Below, piece by piece: positions 1-6,392 of a stretch of 6,912 nt of DNA. Numbering within the stretch: position 1 is the stretch's first letter; each line of letters starts with the position of its first letter. Below the pieces are notes generated by a model that was given only the letters and a program-made list of their open reading frames with translations, was not told where the DNA came from and did not search any database. The DNA comes from an uncultured Actinomycetes bacterium (lineage in GTDB: Bacteria; Actinomycetota; Acidimicrobiia; Acidimicrobiales; Acidimicrobilacustridaceae): positions 1-6,912 of the forward strand of contig CALBSE010000034.1 of assembly GCA_937927725.1 (NCBI GenBank), written 5' to 3'. The translations under genes and the position numbers were made by a program.

Positions 1-524
1 CCTACTTGCGTTCCATCGATGGCAAGACTGCGTCATTGCTCGGCACTGCGTGTCGCGTGGGTGCAATCGTTGCCGGACTGCCCCGCCCGCAGATCGATGC
101 GCTCACCACGTTTGGCAATTCGTTCGGCATGGCGTTCCAAATCGTCGACGATCTTCTCGATGTCACCTCGACCGACGAAGAACTCGGAAAGCCTGCAGGA
201 CACGACCTTGTTGAAGGCACCTACACGCTTCCCGTCATCCGCACGCTTGCTGCCGGTGGCGCCGAAGCAGAAGAACTCCGTTCACTTCTCGTAAAACTCG
301 CACCCACCGACGGCTCCATCGAACCGGTCGACGATCCCGACACGCTTGCGCTGGCTCGCACGCTGTTGCGTTCCTCTGCGTCGGTGCGTGGTTCGCTCGA
401 TACTGCTCGTGCCTACGTCGAATCAGGGCAACGCGCGCTTGCGCCGTTTGCGGGCACCGAGGCTGTGACGGCGCTCGAAGCAGCGGCCGAGCATCTGCTC
501 GGAACCGTCCGCGCCGCCGCCTAA
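1..524 (+). CDS. trans-polyprenyl diphosphate synthase, C-terminal part (5' end outside window)
   Basis: Chain-elongating isoprenyl diphosphate synthase that condenses isopentenyl diphosphate onto an allylic diphosphate. In actinobacteria, members of this family typically make the side chain of menaquinone or geranylgeranyl-type precursors. The gene runs off the left edge. The first complete codon is at 3, and about 173 residues plus TAA remain, roughly half of a usual 320-350 residue enzyme. Visible family marks are the GKTASLL segment (nt 21-41), the second aspartate-rich motif DDLLD (nt 147-161) preceded by FQIV, then LGKPAGHDL, and GTYTLPVI, the conserved stretch after the second Mg-binding motif. 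The first DDxxD motif and the chain-length-determining residues lie upstream, outside the window, so the product length (hepta-, octa- or geranylgeranyl) cannot be assigned. The gene converges on coaX with a 13-base gap and is the only plus-strand gene here. The family call is firm; the specific product is unknown. Confidence 0.93.
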   Translation, partial: YLRSIDGKTASLLGTACRVGAIVAGLPRPQIDALTTFGNSFGMAFQIVDDLLDVTSTDEELGKPAGHDLVEGTYTLPVIRTLAAGGAEAEELRSLLVKLAPTDGSIEPVDDPDTLALARTLLRSSASVRGSLDTARAYVESGQRALAPFAGTEAVTALEAAAEHLLGTVRAAA

Positions 525-528
525 CAGT

Positions 529-553
529 CGAAAGAACTCAGACGTTCTTTTCG
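529..553. terminator. candidate bidirectional terminator hairpin between convergent genes
   Basis: An inverted repeat spans the 13-base gap and the end of coaX. The left arm CGAAAGAAC (529-537) and the right arm GTTCTTTTCG (544-553) are reverse complements except for one extra T, with a 6-base loop. Because the left arm is A-rich and the right arm T-rich, each strand shows a short U-run on its 3' side, as expected of a shared terminator for head-on genes. The stem is short and A/T-rich, so it would be weak. It overlaps the last codons of coaX, so coding constraint could also explain part of it. No other terminator candidate is visible between the two genes. Confidence 0.35.
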
Positions 554-1332
554 TAGATCAACCGAAGACCATGCAGTGTGAGCCATGGTTCAGTGTGTTG
601 GATGCGCTTTGAGAACGGCGTAATCGTTTCGGCAAGACCACCGGTAGAAATCACGGTGCATGGTCCAAGTTCGGCTTCGATGCGATCGCACAATCCATCA
701 ACCTGCGCAGCAAACCCGTACACCGCACCTGACTGAATCGATTCAACCGTCGATTTACCGAGAACATTACGGGGTTCTTTGAGTTCGACGGCGCGAAGTG
801 CAGAAGCGCGACCGACAAGAGCGTCCATCGAAATCTCAATACCGGGTGCAATTGCCCCACCGAGATACACACCATCTTCCGACACGGCGTCACAAGTCGT
901 TGCGGTGCCAAAGTCGGCGATGATCGTGGGGCCGCCATAAAGGTCATAGGCGCCAACGGCATTCGCGATCCGATCGGCCCCAACCTCTTTGGGATTGTCG
1001 TAGTCGATGCGAATACCCGAACGAACGCCGGGTCCGATCACGATTGGTTCGAAATCAAAATGTCGATCGGTGACCTGACGGAGAGTTGCCGTCACTCGTG
1101 GAACCCCTGATGAGATAACGATGCCATCAATGTCGGTGAAACTGTTGCGACGCAATGCGAGAAAGCCCTGCAACATAACGGCGTATTCATCGCTGGTTCG
1201 ATCAGCGGCGGTCGAGATGCGCCAGTGGTCGAGCAAACCGGCTTCAGGACGACGACCCGCTGCCGTTCCACCATCGAGTTCGTAGAGCCCGACAACAGTT
1301 TGAGTATTTCCTGCGTCAACTGCGAGAAGCAT
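538..1332 (-). CDS. coaX: type III pantothenate kinase
   Basis: Phosphorylates pantothenate to 4'-phosphopantothenate, the first committed step of coenzyme A synthesis, in the cytoplasm. It belongs to the ASKHA-fold type III family, which is insensitive to CoA feedback and typically requires a monovalent cation (family knowledge). Seen in the 264 residues: the N-terminal phosphate loop LLAVDAGNTQTVVGL (2-16), PKEVGADRIANA (114-125) with the likely catalytic Asp119, DFGTATTCDAV (140-150) for cation and nucleotide binding, GGAIAPGIEIS (158-168), and the late glycine-rich STGGLA (229-234). Length is normal. An ATG at 1350 overlaps the nadC stop as ATGA and would add six residues. I prefer the ATG at 1332, because a GGAGG at 1345-1341 sits 8 bases before it and family members begin directly with MLLAVD. 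It is the last gene of the minus-strand train and ends 13 bases from the convergent polyprenyl synthase gene. Confidence 0.96.
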   Translation of the reverse strand: MLLAVDAGNTQTVVGLYELDGGTAAGRRPEAGLLDHWRISTAADRTSDEYAVMLQGFLALRRNSFTDIDGIVISSGVPRVTATLRQVTDRHFDFEPIVIGPGVRSGIRIDYDNPKEVGADRIANAVGAYDLYGGPTIIADFGTATTCDAVSEDGVYLGGAIAPGIEISMDALVGRASALRAVELKEPRNVLGKSTVESIQSGAVYGFAAQVDGLCDRIEAELGPCTVISTGGLAETITPFSKRIQHTEPWLTLHGLRLIYEKNV

Positions 1333-1340
1333 TCGGTGAT

Positions 1341-1345
1341 CCTCC
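1341..1345 (-). promoter_or_regulatory. ribosome binding site deciding the coaX start
   Basis: On the minus strand GGAGG is followed by 8 bases and then ATG at 1332. It lies downstream of the alternative ATG at 1350, so it cannot serve that codon. The site is just past the nadC stop codon (1349-1347), so coaX can be initiated independently or by ribosomes finishing nadC. Confidence 0.7.
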
Positions 1346-1346
1346 G

Positions 1347-2207
1347 TCATGCGGGATCGATATCGAGACCGATGTCCAGCACCGGCGCGGAGTTGGTGAG
1401 ACCGCCGACCGAAATGCAGTCGACGCCGGCAGCGCTGTACGACGCAATCGTTTCGAGCGTGATGCCACCAGATGCTTCAAGCAAGGGGCGGCGATGTGAT
1501 GCAGATGCAACAGCAACGCACTCGCGAATTTGATCGGGCGTCATGTTGTCGAGCAGCAATGCATCGGCACCAGCGGCTAACGCTTCGTGAACCTGTTCGA
1601 ACGTGTCGCATTCGACATGAACGGTTCGAGCTGGCCACATCGACCGTGAACGCGCGACAGCATCGGTAATGCCGAACAACGCAATGTGGTTGTCCTTCAA
1701 CAAGATCCAATCGGAGAGATTGCCTCGATGGTTACGACCGCCACCCGCGCGCACCGCAGCTTTTTCAAGAACTCGAAGACCTGGAGTGGTCTTGCGTGTG
1801 TCCCATACATAGGCAGTGCCGCCCTTTGCTGCTTCGGTCACGTACTCGCTCGTGCGCGTTGCAATTCCGGAAAGGTGACCTAGGAAATTCAGCGCGGTGC
1901 GCTCAGCGGTAAGGATCGAAGCCAGTCGACCAGTTGCGGTGGCGAGCACCGTGCCGGGACCAACGCAATCGCCATCGGAAACCGACCACTCAAGCGACAC
2001 CGCGGGATCGACCTGGACGAACGTTTCGGCGGCACACGCTCGACCGGCGATGACACCGGTCGTGCGAGCCACAAATCGAGCCGTGGCGACAAGATTCTGC
2101 GGGAGGAGCGCTGACGTGAGGTCGCCAAGAGGAGTGAGATCCTCGGCGAGAGCGCGTTCGACCGCATCGACGACGACGACTCGGGGCGGCTGGAGCAGAT
2201 CAGACAT
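1347..2207 (-). CDS. nadC: nicotinate-nucleotide pyrophosphorylase (quinolinate phosphoribosyltransferase, decarboxylating)
   Basis: Converts quinolinate and PRPP to nicotinate mononucleotide, CO2 and pyrophosphate, the step that delivers de novo synthesised quinolinate into the NAD pathway. The 286-residue protein has the whole family signature: an N-terminal open alpha/beta part, AERTALNFLGHLSGIAT (101-117), DTRKTTPGLR (136-145), AGGGRNHRGNLSD (154-166), LLKDNH (169-174), VEC with Glu199, LLLDNM (217-222), LEASGGI (243-249) and the late GVDCISVGGLTNS loop (261-273). Basic residues of the PRPP/quinolinate pocket (Arg138, Lys139, Arg158, His160, Lys171) are present. A TTG at 2213 would add two residues. 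The ATG at 2207 is preferred, with CAGG 8 bases upstream as a weak ribosome binding site. The start is 41 bases after nadB; the TGA stop lies against the coaX leader. Length and motifs are normal. Confidence 0.97.
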   Translation of the reverse strand: MSDLLQPPRVVVVDAVERALAEDLTPLGDLTSALLPQNLVATARFVARTTGVIAGRACAAETFVQVDPAVSLEWSVSDGDCVGPGTVLATATGRLASILTAERTALNFLGHLSGIATRTSEYVTEAAKGGTAYVWDTRKTTPGLRVLEKAAVRAGGGRNHRGNLSDWILLKDNHIALFGITDAVARSRSMWPARTVHVECDTFEQVHEALAAGADALLLDNMTPDQIRECVAVASASHRRPLLEASGGITLETIASYSAAGVDCISVGGLTNSAPVLDIGLDIDPA

Positions 2208-2248
2208 CCTCAAAGCCTGCCCTGCCGAGCCCGATCGGGGCGAACCGG

Positions 2249-3811
2249 TCAGGCGATCACCAATCTCAGGGCCAGATCCGGGTCAGTTTCCGGCCAATCG
2301 TCACGGGTATGCGCGCCGCGACTTTCAGTGCGGGCATCGGCCGCCACCAGCAGTGCCGAGGCAACTGCCGCCAGATTGGCAAGTTCCCACGATGCAACCC
2401 CTGAACCGGTGGCGAGTTCTCGCGAATGGTCTACCTTGCGTTCGGTGGCCGCCAACGAGGTCGCATCGCGAACCACGCCAGCGCCAACTGTCATCGCCCA
2501 TTGCATGTCGTCTCGGGCAGTTGCGATCGCGGCGTCATCGCCTGGAGCCGAAGCGGAGAGCGGTGCTGGTGTTGACCAACCTTCGAGTCGGCGACCGCCT
2601 TCACCGTCGAGGGCGCGCATCACCCCTGTTCGTCCGGCACCTTCAGTGCCGTTTTCAATTGCTTCAACGACACGGGCACCAAAGACCATGCCTTCAAGCA
2701 ACGAGTTCGACGCCAATCGATTCGCACCGTGAACGCCTGAACACGCGACTTCGCCGGCAGCCCACAATCCCGGGAGGCTGCTTGCACCATTCAGATCGGT
2801 GATGACTCCCCCACATAAGTAATGCGCAGCGGGTGCAATCGGAAGTAGGTCAGTTCCCGGATTGAAATCAAGCCCGGAAAGCATCGCAGCGATCGTCGGG
2901 AATCGAACATCGAACTGATCGAGGCCAGTGACATCGAGCAAACAATGGTCAGTATGAAGTTCGATCATCCGGCGAACCATTGCTCGACTTACTTGATCGC
3001 GCGGAAGCATTTCATCAACAAATCGTTCGCCATTGATGTCGCGAATCAGCGCACCGTGGCCACGCAGTGCTTCAGACAACAACGGTCGTGGCATACGCGG
3101 GTGGTGAAGCGCGGTCGGATGGAACTGCACGAATTCGACATCGGCAACTGCTGCACCGGCCCGCAATGCCATAGCGATTCCGTCGCCAGTCGCTTCAAGG
3201 GGATTGGTAGTGACGGAAAAAATCTGACCCGCACCACCTGACGCAAGCAACACATTGCGGGCCCGAACAACTTCGAGAGTTCCGTCGGCAAGCGCAGCTC
3301 GCACTCCAACGCATCGACCATTTTCAATCACAAGATCGAGTGCAAAAGCATGTTCGTAGATTTCTGTTGCCTCGCTCCGCACTGCGGCAACGAGTGCTCG
3401 TTCAATTTCAGCGCCAGTAGCAACCCCACCGGCATGCACGATTCGAGGAAGCGAATGTCCGCCTTCACGGGCGAGTTCAAACTTTCCGTCGGCATCGCGA
3501 TCAAAACGTGCACCGAGTGCAACAAGGTCACGGACGCGGGCGGGACCTTCTTCGACCAACACGCGCACGGCATCGACATCGCAAAGACCTGCACCGGCCG
3601 CCAACGTGTCGGCCAAATGCAGATCGGTGGAATCAGGGTCACCACCGAGAACGGCGGCCACGCCGCCTTGGGCCCACCGAGTGGTGGACTGCTCAAGCGG
3701 ACCTTTTGTCAGAACGCCAACGCGAACTCCGGGTTGAGCAGCTGCCCGCACTGCTGCAGAAAGCCCAGCGACGCCGGAACCCACTACGAGAAGATCGAGT
3801 TCAGCGTTCAC
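2249..3811 (-). CDS. nadB: L-aspartate oxidase
   Basis: FAD enzyme that oxidises L-aspartate to iminoaspartate, which quinolinate synthase (NadA) condenses with dihydroxyacetone phosphate. In 520 residues it shows the FAD-binding dinucleotide fold VVGSGVAGLSAA (9-20), STTRWAQGGVAAVL (42-55), HSLPRIVHAGGVATG (119-133), LLASGGAGQIF (188-198), FVQFHPTAL (227-235) with His231, the Arg-containing SEALRGHGALI (246-256), PRDQVSRA (270-277), the AAHYLCGGV pocket (328-336) and the FAD C-terminal signature GVHGANRLASNSLLEG (359-374). The GANR arginine and LPRDQVSRA distinguish aspartate oxidases from many fumarate reductase/succinate dehydrogenase flavoproteins. A helical C-terminal domain follows, ending near SRGAHTRDDWPE (497-508). 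The start is GTG at 3811. A stop lies three codons upstream in frame, so no longer form exists nearby, and the AAGG before it is unusually close (3 bases). It follows panD by 28 bases. nadA is not in the window. Confidence 0.97.
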   Translation of the reverse strand: MNAELDLLVVGSGVAGLSAAVRAAAQPGVRVGVLTKGPLEQSTTRWAQGGVAAVLGGDPDSTDLHLADTLAAGAGLCDVDAVRVLVEEGPARVRDLVALGARFDRDADGKFELAREGGHSLPRIVHAGGVATGAEIERALVAAVRSEATEIYEHAFALDLVIENGRCVGVRAALADGTLEVVRARNVLLASGGAGQIFSVTTNPLEATGDGIAMALRAGAAVADVEFVQFHPTALHHPRMPRPLLSEALRGHGALIRDINGERFVDEMLPRDQVSRAMVRRMIELHTDHCLLDVTGLDQFDVRFPTIAAMLSGLDFNPGTDLLPIAPAAHYLCGGVITDLNGASSLPGLWAAGEVACSGVHGANRLASNSLLEGMVFGARVVEAIENGTEGAGRTGVMRALDGEGGRRLEGWSTPAPLSASAPGDDAAIATARDDMQWAMTVGAGVVRDATSLAATERKVDHSRELATGSGVASWELANLAAVASALLVAADARTESRGAHTRDDWPETDPDLALRLVIA

Positions 3812-3839
3812 AGGCCTTCAGTCTGACCGAAGAACGGGT

Positions 3840-4238
3840 TCAGGCTCGGAATCGAACGGGAGATTCTTCGGCCGCGATGGTCACTGCCTCGAATTCGTCG
3901 ATGATTCGATTCGTTCCGTCGACGTGCACCACTCGAGGCGTGTAGTCCTCAAGCTCGGCGTCGTCATAGTCCGCATACGTAATCACGATGATTCGATCGC
4001 CCGGCTGCACCAGACGGGCTGCGGCCCCATTCAGGCACACAGTGCCGGGGCCGCCAGGAATGGCGTAGGTCTCGAACCGAGCACCATTGTCAATATCGAC
4101 AACCTGCACCTGCTCCCATTCACGAATGTCGGCTTGCTCCATTAGTTGCGTGTCAAGGGTGATCGAGCCCACGTAATGGAGGTTGGCGTCCGTAATACGT
4201 GCGCGGTGGATCTTTGACTTCATCATTCGACGATGCAT
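3840..4238 (-). CDS. panD: aspartate 1-decarboxylase proenzyme
   Basis: Pyruvoyl enzyme that decarboxylates L-aspartate to beta-alanine, the amine half of pantothenate. The proenzyme cleaves itself at a Gly-Ser bond, leaving a pyruvoyl group on the alpha chain. The 132-residue protein (normal length) has MKSKIHRARITDANLHYVGS at 6-25, with Lys9, Tyr22 and the cleavage pair Gly24-Ser25 at the canonical numbers. Then follow NGARFETY (51-58) with Arg54, Thr57 and Tyr58, and NGAAARLVQPGDRIIVITYA. A GTG at 4274 would add 12 residues. The ATG at 4238 is chosen because AAGGAG lies 6 bases before it and the N-terminus then matches the family exactly. The gene follows panC after a 53-base gap, the longest in the train, and precedes nadB by 28 bases. 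All key residues are intact. Confidence 0.97.
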   Translation of the reverse strand: MHRRMMKSKIHRARITDANLHYVGSITLDTQLMEQADIREWEQVQVVDIDNGARFETYAIPGGPGTVCLNGAAARLVQPGDRIIVITYADYDDAELEDYTPRVVHVDGTNRIIDEFEAVTIAAEESPVRFRA

Positions 4239-4244
4239 CGTCTT

Positions 4245-4250
4245 CTCCTT
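4245..4250 (-). promoter_or_regulatory. strong ribosome binding site of panD
   Basis: AAGGAG on the minus strand lies 6 bases before the ATG at 4238. It is the best-matching, best-spaced site in the window apart from that of coaX. It lies downstream of the alternative GTG start at 4274, so it supports the shorter panD. It also suggests that PanD translation does not depend on ribosomes arriving from panC. Confidence 0.75.
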
Positions 4251-4291
4251 CAGCTTGGCGCCGCAAGCGGTCACCGTGCGGGTGTTGCTAT

Positions 4292-5146
4292 CTAAGGTAC
4301 GTCGACACCGAGGTTGTCGAGCAATCGCGGCGTTCCAACTTTGGCGACCATGAGTAATCGAACACTTGCACCACTCACGAGTTCGGTTAGCGGCGAGAGC
4401 GAATCAGGATCAACCACGACGGCGTAATCAAGTTCAGCGAGAGGCTCCGCTTCAATAATCGATGCCATATGCGCTTCGATCACTGCGGGATCGCTTTCGC
4501 CGGCCGAGATCATCGCCGCACCAGCGCGAAGTGCTCGATGTATGACCGTGGCTGCCTCACGCTCTGGCGCCGACAAGTAGATGTTGCGGCTCGACATCGC
4601 CAAGCCATCAGATTCTCGAACGATCGGACAACCAATCACGGCAACAGGCTGATCAAGATCAGCCGCCATACGGCGAACAACGGCCAACTGCTGAAAGTCC
4701 TTTTCGCCGAAATAGGCGCGGCTCGGGCCAGCGATATTGAACAGCTTCGTGACAACGGTGGTGACCCCATCGAAATGGGTTGGTCGGCTTGCGCCCTCCA
4801 TTCCGGCGGTGAGTTGTTCAATGTGAACGGTGCTCAGCGTGGGCTCTGGGTACATCTCATCGGTTGACGGCGTGAACACGACGTCGGCGCCCGCTTCTTC
4901 CGCAAGTTCAAGATCACGGTCAAGTGGCCGCGGATAGGCGCTGAGGTCTTCGCCGGCACCGAACTGCAGAGGGTTCACAAAGATTGTGAGAGCAACGACA
5001 TCGCATTCGGCGGCCGCAGCACGAAGCAACGACAGGTGCCCCTCGTGCAGCGCGCCCATTGTCGGGACAAGCCCCACCGTTCTCCCGAGGGCGCGAACAT
5101 TTTCGAGGTGCTCGCGAAACTCAGACTTTGTGGAAAGGACCAGCAT
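4292..5146 (-). CDS. panC: pantothenate synthetase (pantoate--beta-alanine ligase)
   Basis: Joins pantoate and beta-alanine at the expense of ATP (to AMP and pyrophosphate) through a pantoyl adenylate, making pantothenate. The 284-residue protein carries the nucleotidyltransferase motif PTMGALHEGH (28-37) with the HxGH-type HEGH, FVNPLQFGAGEDLSAYPR (56-73), EMYP (97-100), the pantoate-site segment RPTHFDGVTTVVTKLFN (121-137), GEKDFQQLAVV (147-157), and REXDGLAMSSRNIYLS (177-192) with the KMSKS-like MSSRN loop. It ends with the short dimerisation domain and RLLDN (274-278). A TTG at 5149 would add one residue. The ATG at 5146 is preferred; its A is the last base of the preceding gene's TGA (TGATG), so the two are probably translationally coupled. 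The beta-alanine it uses is made by PanD, encoded next. Stop is TAG, unlike the TGA of all the other complete genes in the train. Confidence 0.97.
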   Translation of the reverse strand: MLVLSTKSEFREHLENVRALGRTVGLVPTMGALHEGHLSLLRAAAAECDVVALTIFVNPLQFGAGEDLSAYPRPLDRDLELAEEAGADVVFTPSTDEMYPEPTLSTVHIEQLTAGMEGASRPTHFDGVTTVVTKLFNIAGPSRAYFGEKDFQQLAVVRRMAADLDQPVAVIGCPIVRESDGLAMSSRNIYLSAPEREAATVIHRALRAGAAMISAGESDPAVIEAHMASIIEAEPLAELDYAVVVDPDSLSPLTELVSGASVRLLMVAKVGTPRLLDNLGVDVP

Positions 5147-5931
5147 CAAGATTCCAATCGAGGGTTCGTGAATTTCGTTCCGTCGGCGATGTCCGTTCGA
5201 GAGTCCACCACGCGTTGAGCCGCTTCGACCAATGCGTCGTAGAGCGCGAGTTCCGATGGGTCGATGACCTCGCGATGCCGAGCAACCGTTTCCCAGTCAC
5301 CTCTGGCCACTGGGCCGGTGAGCGCATCAACCACACCAAGGTCTTCGATGTTGTCGATCGTGGCACGAACGAGTTCCAGATAGGCCTCGAGCGGTACGCC
5401 TGCCGATGCCGCCACTCGTTCCGCCGATCCAAGCAATGCAACGACATGGTTCGACGCAATCGCTGCAGCAGCGTGATACGCAGCGCGATGTTCGTCGTCA
5501 ACGACAAATAATTGGCCCCCAAGTGCCGCGACGACACACTCAATACTTTCCATTGCCCGTTCGTTATTCGCATCAAGCGCAAACCATGCACCTCGAGCCA
5601 GACGCTGGGCGCCAACCTCAGCACTGGGCATCGAGGTCAGAGGATGCAGCGCGGCCCGTAATGGGTGCGTTGACAACACATCAAGCCCCCGTGCTCCTGA
5701 AAGATGAACAACCACCGTTGTTTCCACTGGCGTAATCGACTTGGCAACCTCGGCGATCGCGCCGTCTGGAGTGGCAATGAACAACAGATCAACGTCATTC
5801 GCAGCGTCGGCAAGTGACTCTCCGCGCCCAATTGCCCCCAAAACATTCCAACCGACGTTCGTGAGCGCACTCGCAAGTGCGCCACCAACCCGACCCGGTC
5901 CAACAATGCGGACCGAGGGGATCGAATTCAT
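5146..5931 (-). CDS. Rossmann-like, DUF2520 domain protein (putative NAD(P)-dependent reductase) of the folate/pantothenate operon
   Basis: The function is not established. The 261-residue protein opens with a dinucleotide-binding strand-turn-helix RIVGPGRVGGALASAL (8-23), then DLLFIATPDGAIAEVA (48-63) and VVVHLSGARG (73-82), as in the beta-hydroxyacid dehydrogenase/ProC/PanE type of Rossmann fold. The second half matches DUF2520: HPLRAALHPLTSMP (89-102), AYHAAAAIASNHVVAL (151-166) and LTGPVARGDWETVARH (204-219). The conserved His153 and Asn161 could form a catalytic pair (inference). A homologue occupies the same place between folK and panC in mycobacteria (Rv3603c, from memory). The context suggests pantoate/pantothenate or pterin chemistry, for example reduction of ketopantoate. 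An upstream ATG-less extension to 5991 is possible, but the ATG at 5931 overlaps the folK stop (ATGA) and places the Rossmann motif at the normal distance from the N-terminus. It overlaps panC by one base. Confidence 0.85.
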   Translation of the reverse strand: MNSIPSVRIVGPGRVGGALASALTNVGWNVLGAIGRGESLADAANDVDLLFIATPDGAIAEVAKSITPVETTVVVHLSGARGLDVLSTHPLRAALHPLTSMPSAEVGAQRLARGAWFALDANNERAMESIECVVAALGGQLFVVDDEHRAAYHAAAAIASNHVVALLGSAERVAASAGVPLEAYLELVRATIDNIEDLGVVDALTGPVARGDWETVARHREVIDPSELALYDALVEAAQRVVDSRTDIADGTKFTNPRLES

Positions 5932-6392
5932 CCCGGTTCGGCGTCGAGCGGCCCGACGCGATCGACATGGCCTTCGGCACGATCGGCCCAATCATCACCC
6001 GCAACATCTGGCGCAAGATCCGCCAAAGGCGCCATAACAAATCGACGCAACCGCATGCGTGGATGCGGTACTTCGAGATCGGGTTCCGCAATTGTGACGC
6101 CATCGATCCAGATGATGTCGACATCAAGCGTGCGCGGGCCCCAACGAATCGTGCGAACGCGGTTCGCAGCTGATTCCAATCGATGACATACACCCAACAA
6201 CTCACGCGCGCTGAGATCCGTATCAAGTTCAATCACAATGTTGAGGAACGGATCTTGATCCGGGCCACCAACAGGTTCCGTTCGATACACCGGCGATACA
6301 GCAACAACAGAGTCAAGCGAACTCACCGCTTCACGCAGGAGCGCCCATGAATCACCAATGTTCGAGCCGAGGCTCAGGAACGCACGCGACAT
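5928..6392 (-). CDS. folK: 2-amino-4-hydroxy-6-hydroxymethyldihydropteridine pyrophosphokinase (HPPK)
   Basis: Transfers pyrophosphate from ATP to 6-hydroxymethyl-7,8-dihydropterin, giving the substrate that dihydropteroate synthase joins to p-aminobenzoate. The 154-residue protein shows the N-terminal LSLGSNIGD (6-14), SPVYRTEPVGGPDQDPFLN (33-51), the HPPK signature RWGPRTLDVDII (83-94) with the metal-binding Asp90 and Asp92 and the flanking arginines, and PHPRMRLRRFVMAPLADLAPD. Length is normal, and the tail after about residue 135 is acidic/basic and not conserved. The ATG at 6392 directly abuts the folB TGA (TGAATG), with a modest GGGGA six bases before it. Its own stop overlaps the next ATG (ATGA). 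This tight packing with folB is the common actinobacterial folB-folK pair. Confidence 0.96.
   Translation of the reverse strand: MSRAFLSLGSNIGDSWALLREAVSSLDSVVAVSPVYRTEPVGGPDQDPFLNIVIELDTDLSARELLGVCHRLESAANRVRTIRWGPRTLDVDIIWIDGVTIAEPDLEVPHPRMRLRRFVMAPLADLAPDVAGDDWADRAEGHVDRVGPLDAEPG

Noticed and set aside
682..689. GCGATCGC octamer (HIP1-like palindrome)
   Set aside because: It appears as an isolated instance inside coaX. GATCG-type words are common through the coding sequence from codon choice, and I see no spaced or clustered pattern.
1351..1372. Short repeated GAT/ATC/GAG words near the nadC 3' end
   Set aside because: They encode the alternating Asp-Ile/Leu residues of the NadC C-terminus; this is codon repetition, not a repeat element.
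1897..2802. 301-codon open frame on the plus strand, opposite nadC and nadB
   Set aside because: It lies fully antisense to two strongly identified genes, its translation is Arg/Ser/Pro-rich without any recognisable domain, and it is explained by the codon bias of the genes on the other strand.
3350..3945. Overlapping plus-strand open frames of 145-158 codons opposite the nadB 5' end and the panD 3' end
   Set aside because: Low-complexity shadow translations antisense to well-supported genes; no motif and no ribosome binding site that stands out.
4239..4274. GTG start for panD at 4274
   Set aside because: It would place the strong AAGGAG site inside the gene and add 12 residues not found in the family; the self-cleavage Ser would no longer be residue 25.
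4239..4291. Internal promoter or leader structure in the 53-base panC-panD gap
   Set aside because: I see only tiny palindromes (stems of about 4 pairs) and no convincing -10/-35 pair; the gap is explained by the panD ribosome binding site plus spacer.
5932..5991. N-terminal extension of the DUF2520 protein by 20 residues
   Set aside because: The extension is an Arg-rich stretch that overlaps the folK coding region. The ATG at 5931 overlaps the folK stop and begins just before the Rossmann motif.
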